Notes under the pieces: generated by a model
What the model was told of the DNA's origin: nothing
The model's input: only the letters and a program-made list of their open reading frames with translations
The model's database searches: none
Made by a program: the position numbers and the translations under genes
NCBI GenBank assembly: GCA_018398765.1
Contig: JAHBMJ010003375.1
Coordinates: forward strand, 26,419 to 90,418
Reading direction: 5' to 3'
Length of the DNA stretch: 64,000 nt
Origin: Chromera velia
Lineage: Eukaryota; Sar; Chromeraceae
Part shown: piece by piece, positions 46,401 to 57,366 of the stretch
How positions within the stretch are numbered: position 1 is the first letter of the stretch
How the letters are laid out: every line of letters starts with the position of its first letter

Positions 46401-49400
46401 CAACTCATCAGGGCCACGGCATGTCTCTGTTGAGATGGCGATGCCTGCTCATGCGGGAGGAGCGACGGTCGTTTTGCCGTGCCCGGCGCCCGGGAGTGCG
46501 AGTACAAAAGAAAAAAAGACGAAAAAGAAGAAAAAGGACAAGGAGAAGGAGAAACAAGGAGAGGAGGCTCAAGCAGAAGAAGGTCGGACGCAAAGAGGTT
46601 CTTCTTCGTTTCTTTTGTCTCTGACTCGGCTTTCTTTCCTCCCTTTTACCCCATTCATTCGAGTTTCTCTATCTTTTTTCGAGGTTTTTGCCTTTTCTTC
46701 GGGAAGCTTATGCGGGTTTGTTTGGCTCCTGCCTGAGATTCTGATGATCACCTTTCAAACTTGCAGGAAACCAAGAGGCCGCAGGGGGGCAAGGCACAGA
46801 GGCGCCGCCTAGTCAAGCTGCTGCCCCAGCGTTTCACTTTTCAGGGGGGCGTGACGGTGTAGTGCGGCAGTGGGACAGCAACAGCGGGGCAGAGTGGCAT
46901 TCGTTGACTGTAAGGGCTCCCTCGACAACCGGGGTGCGCAAGGCAGACAGTGTGACTGCCATAAGCTTGTGCTGGGGGCCTGAGCAAGAGGGGGGGCGGC
47001 GGGACTTGTGGATTGCCTCTGCGACTATCTCGGGTCTGATTGCAGTCTGGCGTCAGACCCATACTGTTGCAGGTTTCCTCGGGGCCCTCTCCCAGCCATC
47101 TGCTCCCGAGATGGTGTCCCGATTCTGCCACGGGGCCGCGGTGTCTTTACTCTCCAACACAGCAAAGAAAGGATCAAATATGGGACTCCCATTTGCATGG
47201 TCACTAGCGTTGGTTGCCCCTCTGCAGCCAGACAAGGCTCCTCTAGTCCTCTCGGGGGGGGACGACGGGTTGATTTGCTGTAGAAGGGGGGTAGGGACAG
47301 AGGTGCTTCCTGCGTTCTGTGGCCATAAGGGGTCGGTTTACTGCCTAGCTGTTGAGGAGGGGGCGGGGGACGGGGTGAGTCTGGTCGCCTCGGGGGGGGC
47401 TGACGGGGTGGTGAACTTCTGGAAAGTGGCGCAGGGGAGTGATCAGTCTGCAAGTGCAGGAAGAGAGAAGGGAAAGGCTTTGAGTGAAGAGGAGCCTACG
47501 ACGAGCCTGTCAGTGGGGGAGGCAGTGAGGGATTTAAAATTCTTTGTTGTTCAAGAGGAAGGGAAGCAGAGGAGATTAAGAGTCGCAGCCTGTTTGTCGA
47601 ATGGCACTGTGGTCCTCCTCCGCGTCTCTCAGTCAAGTCTGTGGACGTGGAAGCGAGTGGGAGGGTCGCAGGGGAGGATAGAGACTCATGGGGGGTTTGT
47701 TTGGTCTTTGGGGGCAGTGCCTGTCAGTGGAGGGCTTTTGGCAGCAGTGGGGGGGCAGGGGGGCATGATGTACTTGATGCACCATAATATAGAGAAGGAG
47801 AAGGATAAGAAAGAAGGGCAGACGAAGAAGGCAGTCGGGAGTCTTTCGGTTGGTGCTGCATGCTTCAGCCAAGACGGCAGGCTTCTTTTTACAGGAGATA
47901 CGGAGGGTGGAATGGCTGCGTTTGCGTTAGGAGACACTGCAGATTCGTTGACTTCCTGTACGCCCCAGTGGGTGGTGGAGGGTGCGGGGGGGATTGGGGT
48001 CGAGGCCTTGGCGTGCTCTTGGAGCGGGAATTGGCTGGCGGCCTCTGCAGAGAGCGGGAGTAGCATCATGCTGCTCTGCTATCGAGAGGACGAAAAGGAC
48101 ATGAAAATTATTCGAAACTGTTCGCCTGCAAGTCTGGAGTCGAAGGTCCGTCTTTTCATGTAATCGATTTGGGGAAAAGGATGTCTGTGAATCTTCTTCT
48201 TCTTGATCGACGTGCAAGGTTGCCTTCATGCATGTTTCATACCTCTTGCAGAAGAGAATGTCCCCATAGAGGTAAAGAAACGTCGCAAAGAAGGGAGTAG
48301 GGCACATTTTTTCTTTTCTCTCTGGCCACTTCAATTCCGTCTTATTCCTTTTCTGTCACTTTTTGAGTCTCCGCCATCCCGCTTCTCTCTCCTTTGCTGT
48401 GCCTGCAGATCAGCCGTCTCGAAATGGCAGGGTGCGGCGGTGTGTTTGCCGGGGTGAGCGACGAGGGAGGGGGGATGCAAGTTTGGTTCCCTCCGGATGG
48501 CGTCGTTGTGACTGCACCCAGACGGCAGGGCGCTACGCTGCCTCTCGTGCAGACACAGAAAGGGACACCAGAGACTCCTCACAGCCTCGCACAAACGGAG
48601 AAGAGGGAAAGAGGGGGGTCGCACGGGTCGCCTACGGCATTGGCATTCTCGTTTGACGGGTGTTTGTTAGTAAGTGCCTCGGCAGGCACTGGAGTAGTGG
48701 ACTTGTGGAGAGTTGAGGGGGTGGGGGGGAAGCGCAGCAAGGGGGGGGAAGGGGCAGGGGGTGGTCCGTCTCTTTCTTTGATGCGTTCGTTTTGGGCACA
48801 CCTGGGCGGAGTGGGGGCAGTGGCGTTGGGTCCAGCGGAACGGATTTTAGCCACAGGAGGGCAGGATGGAGCTGCCAAATTGTGGCTACTCGAGAATATT
48901 CTCCGAGGGGATTCTCAGAGTGCTGCACTTATCGAAGTGCATAGTGCAGTCGCAAAAGACAAATCGGTTGAAAAGGGTGAGCAGACTTTAGGGAGAGCAG
49001 GCACACCCGTTGTACAGACGACTGCCTCCAGAAGTGGCCATCCTTTGCAGCCTCTTGCAGTGGCATTGAAACCTTCTTCTTCCTCTCTTTCCCCCTTGCT
49101 TCAATCAGTGTTGCCGTCTCCACCAAGTCTCGCAACAATTAGCCGTCTCCGGCTCTTCTGCTCTGTCTGCATGGGCCCCAACGGTGGTCGGATTCTCCGA
49201 ACTCGTCTGTTGGGGGTGTCGAGTGGATTGAATCCTTTGGCAACCAAAGCGGCGGACAGGGGGGCAGGGCTGGTCTCTTGTGAGATTGCCGCTGTGCTTG
49301 GACCATCAGAGATCTCGGCTTTGACAGGAGACGGCAGTAATTGGAGAGATCATGAGAACAAGGAAGGCCCTGTTTTTCTTGCTCCGGCCTCCAACCCTCC

Positions 49401-50056
49401 ACTTGCTCCGTCCTCTTCCACTTTCTCTCGTCTCCCTCTCTCCGCCCTCTCTGCCGGGCCGAAGACTGACGCTTCGGCTCCCTCGGCCTCCATCGCGGCT
49501 CCCGGAAGTGTAGCAGTGGGCATACGGGCAGGCGGAGGGGGGGGCATGGGTCCGTCTCTGTTTCTAGCGGCCCCACTTGTCCACCCAGAGTACGACACTG
49601 GAAGCGGAAAAGTCGGTATGAGCTCTTTGCAGCTGGTCCGTTTAGGGTCTTCCTCCGATGTGTGGGGGGTTGCGGAGGAACAGGATGGAGACGACGACTT
49701 TGGATGGTTCGGTCAGGACACGAAGGGGGTACCTCGGACAAAGGAGGACAAGAAACGTAAGTCGGAGAATGAAGTGAGACAAAAAAAGAGTGAATTTATG
49801 GAACACATAGAACTGCTTTCGACTGTCCCTTTGTATGCACAATGCCTCCCACCTTATTTGAACGTTTTGCAAACAGATGGATCGCAGCATCTTTCTTGAA
49901 ACATGCATGTACTTGGGAAAGAACTTTTCGTGAGAGTGAAATCGAGGTTCTCCTAGAGAGTCATCCATATACATCCATAATAAAGTGTCTTGTATGGTCT
50001 TGCTCTTGTTTGCAGAAATGGAAGAAAAAGGCGGTTGGAGAACGGCAGCGAAGTGA
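40403..50056 (+). CDS. N-myristoylated NACHT-like / WD40 repeat protein
   Basis: Modelled exons: 40403-40510, 40629-41712, 42335-43896, 44206-46582, 46767-48145, 48409-49756, 50016-50056; 2632 aa, all phases compatible. The N-terminus MGCGGSKG is a strong N-myristoylation site with a palmitoylable Cys3. Near residue 853, VLRGPPGCASASLA sits where NACHT ATPases have a Walker A loop but lacks the GK[ST] core. AWAIGAPGEQDTNFARRLVK follows, as after the P-loop in NACHT proteins. A Lys/Glu-rich stretch lies near residue 1700. WD40 blades occupy roughly residues 1610-2330, for example SGGRDGVVRQWD, SGGADGVVNFWK, SASAGTGVVDLWRV and ATGGQDGAAKLWLL. Probably a membrane-associated scaffold of STAND-like architecture. 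If the GTAAGT at 49757 is not used, the frame ends at 49899 instead. Confidence 0.75.
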
Positions 50057-50104
50057 CATTCGTCTTCTCTTTCTCCCAAAAGACAACTGTTGTGTACAAA
50101 GTTC

Positions 50105-50110
50105 AATAAA
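50105..50110 (+). terminator. Possible polyadenylation signal of the WD40 gene
   Basis: AATAAA about 50 bp after the proposed stop codon at 50056. A second copy exists in the duplicated block near 50553. Confidence 0.35.
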
Positions 50111-50184
50111 AATCTGGATGAGAGTCTTTATCTTAAAAATACACAACCACATGCGGCTGCTTAATTTATGCACGTGTATGCGTG

Positions 50185-50236
50185 CGTGCATGCGATTACG
50201 TGTGCATGTGTGTGTGTTGTTTGTGTGTCTGAATGT

Positions 50237-50267
<31 letters not shown>

Positions 50268-50311
50268 AATATGCACGTGTGTGTACATGTGTGTGTACAT
50301 ATGTGTGTACA

Positions 50312-50342
<31 letters not shown>

Positions 50343-50403
50343 TTGTATGTGTGTGTTTGTGTGTGTGTATGTATGTATGTGTGTGTGTGTGTGCGTGTGT
50401 GCG

Positions 50404-50438
<35 letters not shown>
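50185..50438. repeat. TG microsatellite
   Basis: Interrupted TG/TGTA repeats ending at the N at 50439. They separate the two copies of the duplicated block. Confidence 0.9.
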
Positions 50439-50684
50439 NGTATGGTCTTGCTCTTGTTTGCAGAAATGGAAGAAAAAGGCGGTTGGAGAACGGCAGCGAA
50501 GTGACATTCGTCTTCTCTTTCTCCCAAAAGACAACTGTTGTGTACAAAGTTCAATAAAAATCTGGATGAGAGTCTTTATCTTAAAAATACACAACCACAT
50601 GCGGCTGCTTAATTTATGCACGTGTATGCGTGCGTGCATGCGATTACGTGTGCATGTGTGTGTGTTGTTTGTGTGTCTGAATGT

Positions 50685-50715
<31 letters not shown>

Positions 50716-51654
50716 AATGAATTTTTCGTCTTATATTTAATAATATCTTTTCAATTCTATTGAATTCAATAATGCTCAGTAGCAGTAACTAGCAGTAATT
50801 AAAACTTATGGAATAAAATTCAACAAATTGCTAGTAGCATAAAAATATAAAAATGTATATTGATTGATTGATGCCCATGTATGAAAATTAAATCTTCCGG
50901 ACATGAACCCTAATCCTACCTGTAATCAAACACATTGTTACTTTTTAAAAGAATATATGTTCACAAAAAATATATATTTTCTAGTATGCTTTACATATCA
51001 TAAATTGAAAATATGGTTTTTTATTAGATTGATTTTATATCAAATCTATCTTTCTATAGTGTATTTATATGTACTTTATTACAATTTGGACCAATTAGGA
51101 CAATTGGAACCCTCAATTGGGGAATTAAACTAAATCAAAACTTCTTAATTGGAACACAATTGGACATCATTTTTAGTAGGGAGTAAAATTATTATATGTT
51201 AGTATATGGAGAGGAATTCTAGAGAGGAATCACTAGGTTTCTTAACGTTCATCATGATTAGCGTTCAAGTTCATACAGTATACAAAAAAACGTAAACAAA
51301 TTTAAAACTGAACAGATTTTTCCCATTAAGTAGAAATTTATAAAGCAATTTAAGCTCTAATATACCTGAATTTACCGTTTTAAAATTACTTTTATTAAAC
51401 TACTATTACAACTATAATTTAATAGTACTTTAAATTCTAGTTTGAATTATTCTAAACTTTAAATCTAAAGTCTTTTAAATTAATCATAGGCCAATGGCGA
51501 TGGCGTACGATGCTAGTGATGATGGTCAACTTAGTAATTTAGAGTAAATAAGTCTATAAATACACGGGTTTAGTTTTGAATTGAAACGGTCAAAGCCGGC
51601 GCACTTTAGATTTGACTTAAAAGCTCAAATCATTCTTAATTTTTGAAGGCTCTC
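50716..51654. other. AT-rich intergenic region
   Basis: Markedly more AT-rich than the flanking genes. No coding signal, known repeat or mobile-element gene was seen. Confidence 0.6.
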
Positions 51655-51679
51655 AGCTATTCTCTGAAGACTGTTTCCC

Positions 51680-53475
51680 AATGAATCTGTTCCCTTTTCG
51701 CAGATTTTCTATTGACCACATTGGTTGCAAATTCGAAAAATGGAGACGCGCCACCTAAGTCTCCCTGTCTGGTCTCCCCCCCTGAGGCCCTGGATACATG
51801 ATGGGAATGATGTGGTCGACGTGCCACTGAGTACCATAATTGTCCCACGACATTCCAGGGTTGCCGTGGAACCCGTCTCTCTCCAAATGAGACTTGAGGT
51901 GCTCGTATGAACACCCCAGATACTCGTGCGTTCGCTTCCGCTTACAAGAGGGCAGTCCTGCTCTAATTGTTCTCAAAAATTTTGCAAGTTGATTCCTCGC
52001 ATTGGAGATCATCCGGTAGACACCATCTGCTTTGTATCGCATTCGGATCCCTTCTTGCGTTCTTTTCTTTCGTCTTACAAAGGCCGGATTGTCTTTCTGG
52101 CATTCTGAACAAGACGTACGCACTCTGTCGTGTTCACATATCTGACTCCCTTTGCATTCCCTGCACACGATCCGGATACGACCGTGTTCACATATTCCTG
52201 TCCCTCGGCACTCTCTACAATGATAACGTCGGCGACCATGCTCGCATATTCCAATACCGCCGCATTCCCTGCACCTGTACTTATGGCGGCCATGTACGCA
52301 AAGCGCCCTCCCCCCGCATTCTTTGCACGTGTCTCGCCGGCGCCCATGTTCACAGATTCCACTACCACCGCAATCTTTGCAAAGATTACGTTGACGACCG
52401 TGTTCACAGATTCCACTACCACCACAATCCTTGCATAAGTGTCTTTGACGCCCGTGTTCACATAAGCCTTTTCCACCACATGCCTTACAATATCGGCGTG
52501 GCTTTCCGTGCTCGCACAATTGACTTCCACTGCAGTCTCTGCAATACCGCCGATCACGCCCGTGTACACAAATCCCCCTCCCTCCACACTCACTACAATA
52601 ATATTTTTGCTTGCCGTGAGGACACCGTCTTTTCGGTAGAGCGCGTATCGAACCCGCAGATGTGGTTTCCGAGAGGAGGACGGATGAGGCTCGGGAGCAT
52701 GTTGGGAAAGACAGACGGTCCAGACAGTTGTTCTCGATCAACGTTTGCTCTTTTAGCTTCTCAAAAATGTGCAACCCAACAACCGCCACAAATATCTCCG
52801 CAAACGACTCGGATCGGAACGTCCATCCTGCTGCACCAGCATGAGAGGTAGAGCATATAACAGGGGTGGATTCCGCAGGCTGGTAGTGGGCCGCGGAGCT
52901 CTCGAGGGACCGTTCGGAAGGAACTCTCTTTTTCAATACCTCTCCCGCTGTTCCATCCGGACACCCATCAGTGATGGTGTCTGTACCCCAAAGAGAAGAA
53001 ACATTGCGGATGAAGACAACCAGGAGAGGGTACAAGTGGAACCCTGTAGCCCAAGGGCTGCTCATTCCCACGTGGAGAACGAGGGAGCTGGCTAGGAAAT
53101 CTAAAACAGTGAAAAAAGCAACTCTCCCTTGATAAGTACTGGCAGTGGAAAACTGTCTTTTCTGCAGTGAAACCGCAGGGGAGAAAATTGAGGAAACGTG
53201 AGAGGGTCTACCAATGAATCTGTTCCCTTTTCGCAGATTTTCTATTGACCACATTGGTTGCAAATTCAAAAAATGGAGACGCGCTACCTGAGTCTCCCTG
53301 TCTGGTCTCCCCCCCTGAGGCCCCGGATACATGATGGGAATGATGTGGTCGACGTGCCATTGAGTGCCATAATTGTCCCACGACATTCCAGGGTTGCCGT
53401 GGAACCCGTCTCTCTCCAAATGAGACTTGAGGTGCTCATATGAACACCCCAAGTACTCGTGCGTTCGCTTCCGCT
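51680..53475 (-). repeat. Two near-identical HNH-coding blocks
   Basis: 51680-51935 and 53212-53475 differ at only about ten positions over roughly 255 bp. The zinc-knuckle repeats beside them, and the linker between them, are far more diverged. This is consistent with recent gene conversion or copying of just the HNH segment. Confidence 0.85.
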
Positions 53476-54349
53476 GAGGCAAAGGCTTCCCTTCTCTGAG
53501 TGCTGATACACACTTGTTCACTGAATTTCGAGTTGTTTGCATCAACCGGTAAACAGCATCTTCTTTATACCTCAAAAGCCGTCGGTCTCTGCGCTGTGCA
53601 AAAAGCGGGTTATCTTTCTGGCACTTCGGACAATTTGACCGAATGCGAAAGTGTTCACATATTTGACCCCCTCCGCACTCTTTACATGTGCTGCGTTGAC
53701 GTCCATGTTCGCAAATCCCCCTGCCTCCGCAATCTCTACACCTGTATCTAGAGCGACCATGTACACAAAGAGCCCCCCCACCACATTCTTTACATACGGA
53801 TCGCCTGCGCCCGTGTTTACAGATTTGAGTGCCGCCGCAATCCTTGCAATACATTCGGCGGCGTCCGTGCTCGCAAATCCCATTTCCCCCACACTCTCTG
53901 CAGTAGTGACGGAGGCGTCCGTGCTCACACAGCGAAGTACCACCACAGTCTTTGCAGGTATATTTCTGGCGACCGTGCACACAGACGGAGCTTCCGCCAC
54001 ATTCCTTGCATTGGGTCCTTCGTCTTCCGTGTACACAGATTCCCTTCCCCCCGCAAGCTTTGCAGAGGCTTCTTTGGCGCCCATGCTCGCATATGCCACT
54101 CCCGCGACACTCCCTACAATACTGTCGGTTGCGCCCATGCTCGCAAATGCCCCTCCCCCCACATTCTTTACAAGTGTATTTTGATCTACCATGAGGACAG
54201 AGCGGCTTCTTTTTTGGTGCGCGGGTCGCAGGCAGGGACGATGGCTCTGGACAGGGCTCTGGCGTCTGTCTCGCCTCGGCTTTCGAAATTTTCGAGACTG
54301 CCAGACTGTTGCTGCTGCGCTGAGGGATTAAAAAAGTGTCGGATCTGCA
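51755..54349 (-). CDS. Tandem zinc-knuckle-like repeat / HNH nuclease protein, second HNH truncated
   Basis: One open frame of 864 codons from the ATG at 54349 (MQIRHFLIPQRSS). Module A has eleven CxHGRxRxxCxxCGG units, then an HNH domain: CSYEHLKSHLERDG, WHVDHIIPIM, LNLQPMWSIENLRKGNR. This is the DH...N...H layout of HNH endonucleases found in algae and large DNA viruses. A ~200-residue linker with no known domain follows (about 53210-52615). Module B has ten repeat units and a second HNH block that stops at TAG (51757-51755), where module A has CAG (53290-53288). The lost part, still readable down to about 51655, holds the last conserved Asn/Lys/Asn motif. The linker may be intronic, or the modules may be two genes; ATTG|GTAGAC after module A looks like a donor. 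A mobile or domesticated nuclease is possible. No terminal repeats were seen. Confidence 0.75.
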   Translation of the reverse strand, partial: CRSDTFLIPQRSSNSLAVSKISKAEARQTPEPCPEPSSLPATRAPKKKPLCPHGRSKYTCKECGGRGICEHGRNRQYCRECRGSGICEHGRQRSLCKACGGKGICVHGRRRTQCKECGGSSVCVHGRQKYTCKDCGGTSLCEHGRLRHYCRECGGNGICEHGRRRMYCKDCGGTQICKHGRRRSVCKECGGGALCVHGRSRYRCRDCGGRGICEHGRQRSTCKECGGGQICEHFRIRSNCPKCQKDNPLFAQRRDRRLLRYKEDAVYRLMQTTRNSVNKCVSALREGKPLPQRKRTHEYLGCSYEHLKSHLERDGFHGNPGMSWDNYGTQWHVDHIIPIMYPGPQGGRPDRETQVARLHFLNLQPMWSIENLRKGNRFIGRPSHVSSIFSPAVSLQKRQFSTASTYQGRVAFFTVLDFLASSLVLHVGMSSPWATGFHLYPLLVVFIRNVSSLWGTDTITDGCPDGTAGEVLKKRVPSERSLESSAAHYQPAESTPVICSTSHAGAAGWTFRSESFAEIFVAVVGLHIFEKLKEQTLIENNCLDRLSFPTCSRASSVLLSETTSAGSIRALPKRRCPHGKQKYYCSECGGRGICVHGRDRRYCRDCSGSQLCEHGKPRRYCKACGGKGLCEHGRQRHLCKDCGGSGICEHGRQRNLCKDCGGSGICEHGRRRDTCKECGGRALCVHGRHKYRCRECGGIGICEHGRRRYHCRECRGTGICEHGRIRIVCRECKGSQICEHDRVRTSCSECQKDNPAFVRRKKRTQEGIRMRYKADGVYRMISNARNQLAKFLRTIRAGLPSCKRKRTHEYLGCSYEHLKSHLERDGFHGNPGMSWDNYGTQWHVDHIIPIMYPGPQGGRPDRET

Positions 54350-54472
54350 TTCCTGTGGATTCGATCCAGAGAAAGGTGAATGACGTGACTGAAGTCCCGG
54401 ATGGGGGTCATCTGTGGCACCTTCCTCCAGAATCCGTTCGCATGCAGCTGAGCTGCCACGCCGGTCGGTCTA

Positions 54473-57366
54473 CGCAGAGAAGGGTCGCCGCTGCCCCTCA
54501 AAAGTATAAAGGATGCTGAATCGACTGATGTTTCTGGGTGCTGGGCACGACGAACCAGCTGGAGGTTTCAGAGAATCCGGAGGAGATATGGAACTCCACC
54601 CGGGTGTATCTACTTTGGCGGGCCGGACGTAGTTCTTCCTTGTTTCCTGTGACAAAGAGCTTCTCAAACGACTACCAGGGAAGCAGTGGCGGCCTCTTTG
54701 AACTAAGCCAGTGACAGTAGAATAACATTGAGAGCCGGAGTCGGCAGCGGGACGGAATAGTTGTGCAACACGTTTCATTTTTGGGGTTATTGCACATGGA
54801 TGGAACTGGGGTCGAGATGTACTTATTTGAGCCGCAAATCTTCCAGCAGCTGTGACGTGAGGCAAACATTCTGCTTAGAGGGCAAAGCAGGCGACCAACT
54901 TCCGAGCACAACATCCGGAATGGTTGGATATCACTCGGGATATATGGGGCGTGAGTTGTCTCTGCATGTTACACTGAGCATGCATGCATATGCGCATTAA
55001 TATAATTCTTTTTCCGTCTACACGAATTTTATTAACAAGTTTGTTCTCGCGTATATTCGCGCGCATTCGCGCGCCGAATGCGCGCGAAGGTATAAGTGCG
55101 AGCCCTGGTGGCGGAGCCCTAAAGCCCTGGTGCCCTGGAGGTAGTTTTCCAAGCCGGAACCTTTGTGCATCTTCGGCACAGCTTGGTATTATATAATGAA
55201 AACAGAAAACCGGGACGCGGCATGCATAACAAAAACCTCTAAAAAAAAACCTTATTCATCATGAGTATTATAAAAACCGTTGAAAACTGTTTCCCTGGTG
55301 ACAAACTCCCAACCATTTCTGGATTGACTAGTCATGTACTACACTGTGAGTGCAGATTCTAGAATTTATCTGCTCAGAATAGCCCAGAATCATACAGAAT
55401 TAAAAATAATAGGCCTGCCTACCATTTTGATCTATTTTAGCTTCTAGACTGAACTAGACTGAACCGAATACAGTTATTAATTTGACTGTATTATAATTTC
55501 TCAGCTTAATTGTAGCTTTTTGAGAAAAAGAAAAGGAAAACAAAAAAACACTGCATATTGAAACCTAGATTGAAACTCGTTTTTGGATCGACCGACCACT
55601 GCAGATTCTGGAATTTATCCATCAAGAATTAGAAATGGCAGGCCCGCCTACCATTTGGACTGTATTCAAACAAGATGAAACAATTAACATTTACACAGAA
55701 TCTTCTGAGTAAGCTTATATTGCTGCAAACCGATATATATAACAGTGGACCACGGGGATTCCTGGATATTCCTGAAAGATAAAATCCTATTTTATCTAAT
55801 TTTATATAGTAAGTTCCAAACCTGAAAGAATACTATAGTATTCTTGTCGGCTAGATTATCACATAACTAAGATAAAACCAAGAATGACACAGAAAGGATT
55901 TATATTCTGGGTGAGTGGGTATCATACTATCAGTGAGACTCTTAGTGAGACTAAGTGAATGAATGATTTAATTATGCTTTCCGAGGTCCACTGCCTAGAT
56001 TCCGTTTGCTGATGGCTCGTCAAGTTTGCATGCTCACATACAAATCTGTATCTGACTTTCTGTCATATCACGGCTTCTCGTTACGTTTGGTACTTCCAGA
56101 TGGTTTGAAGTCCGTCTGTAGAGGGAATTGCAGCTTTCCTAGGAGCGTTCACCCCTTCGTTCGCGAGTCGTCAGTCATACTGGTCCTGTATACTGGTCAC
56201 TGCAGTTAATCACTTTTCAATTTCACAAACCGAGGCCCTGTCTAGATAGACGGCTTCAAACAAATACCAGCAAACAAAAGAGATAGACGGCTTCAACGTG
56301 ACTTCTTCTTTCTCTCCTTCTTCTTTCTCCTCTTCTTCTTTCTCTTCTTGCTCTTTTTTGTCATCCGTTATTGTTTTGGGAGGGGGGGGTGAGCTAGGGA
56401 GTGAGTGAAGAAGAGAGCTAGGGTATGACGGGGCTGGGCCGTGAGCCTTGAGATCAGGCCCTCGCTTGCCCTTGCTCAGAGAAGAAATGCAAATTTAAAA
56501 AAACCTTCTTTTATTTCATTCTTTCTTCTTTTTTGTTTTTATAAAAACGTATCATTTGTGGTTGCTTTTTTTATGAGTTTGCTCCAAAGGGGCATCATGC
56601 AGTTTGAAGGTTTTATGGACCGTAGGGACAGAACTGGACTACAGTGCACGCAAACGGCGTCAAACATATTTAAACATTGGACAGGTGAAAAACGTTGCTT
56701 AAATTGAGAAAAGAGACCCAGAAAGAGACCAAAGTCATGAGACAGTCAGCGATATATAGTCTTTAATTGTTCTATTTTTTATTTTTGCCTTTTATCGCAT
56801 TTTCACTGATATTTCTAGTGATATTTTAAGTTGTTTCGCATAGTAAAAATCAGTGTAGCAAATCTATATCATAAAAAGCTTTTAGGCCTTGACTGAGGCG
56901 CCTTTTGGCCGTTAGGAACACTAGAAATCAACCCTGGAAACCTAGTTTTCATAGTGTAAACGATGCACCTTATTTTGCACCTGTTTTGCACCTGATTTAA
57001 GGTGCAAACTTGTTTTTGCACCAGCACCAGCACCTTATGCACCTTTTCTCAGCCTTAGCCTAGAACTAGGCCTAGAAAAGGCTTATATTACAGGCTAGCC
57101 TTGCGGGTCAGCCTAATCCTAATCCTAGCCCCTTGCTGGGGGTCTCTGTTCGAACTTAACTTGAAAGACTGTTGCGTTTCCCTTGGTGCGGCGAATCGTG
57201 CCGAAACCCACGCTACCTACCAGTCACAAGTAAGTAGCGTCGACCTGCGCATCTGTATGCATCAATCATCTATGCATGATGCATTCTTCTGCAATATCTT
57301 TTAGAAGCGCATTGAAGCGCCAGCAAGTTTTGTGCTGCGAGTGAAAGAACGTTCAAGGAACTGCTG
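54473..57366. other. AT-rich intergenic region upstream of the HNH ORF
   Basis: An open stretch at 54865-54470 (-) lies in the same frame as the HNH gene, separated by one TAG. It could be an upstream exon but shows no domain. The rest has no supported gene. A TGCATGCA cluster lies at 54978-54997, a CpG palindrome at 55056-55090 and pyrimidine repeats near 56300-56355. Confidence 0.55.
55056..55090. promoter_or_regulatory. CpG-rich palindromic motif shared with 5111-5132
   Basis: TTCGCGCGCATTCGCGCGC matches the motif in the ankyrin/SNAPC3 intergenic region. Here the complement GAATGCGCGCGAA follows, making an inverted repeat. It resembles E2F-type TTSGCGC sites, but no function is shown. Confidence 0.35.

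Larger units (their letters stand above)
49992..50712 (+). repeat. Direct duplication containing the last WD40-gene exon
   Basis: 49992-~50266 and 50440-~50712 are essentially identical at an offset of 448 bp, starting GTATGGTCTTGCTCTTG and including the last exon and AATAAA. A single N at 50439 abuts the second copy, so this could be a tandem duplication or an assembly error across the TG repeat. Confidence 0.85.

Noticed and set aside
54470-54865. Upstream coding exon of the HNH gene
   Set aside because: It is in the same frame, but it ends at a stop codon, shows no domain and has no obvious splice path. Kept only as a possibility in the intergenic note.
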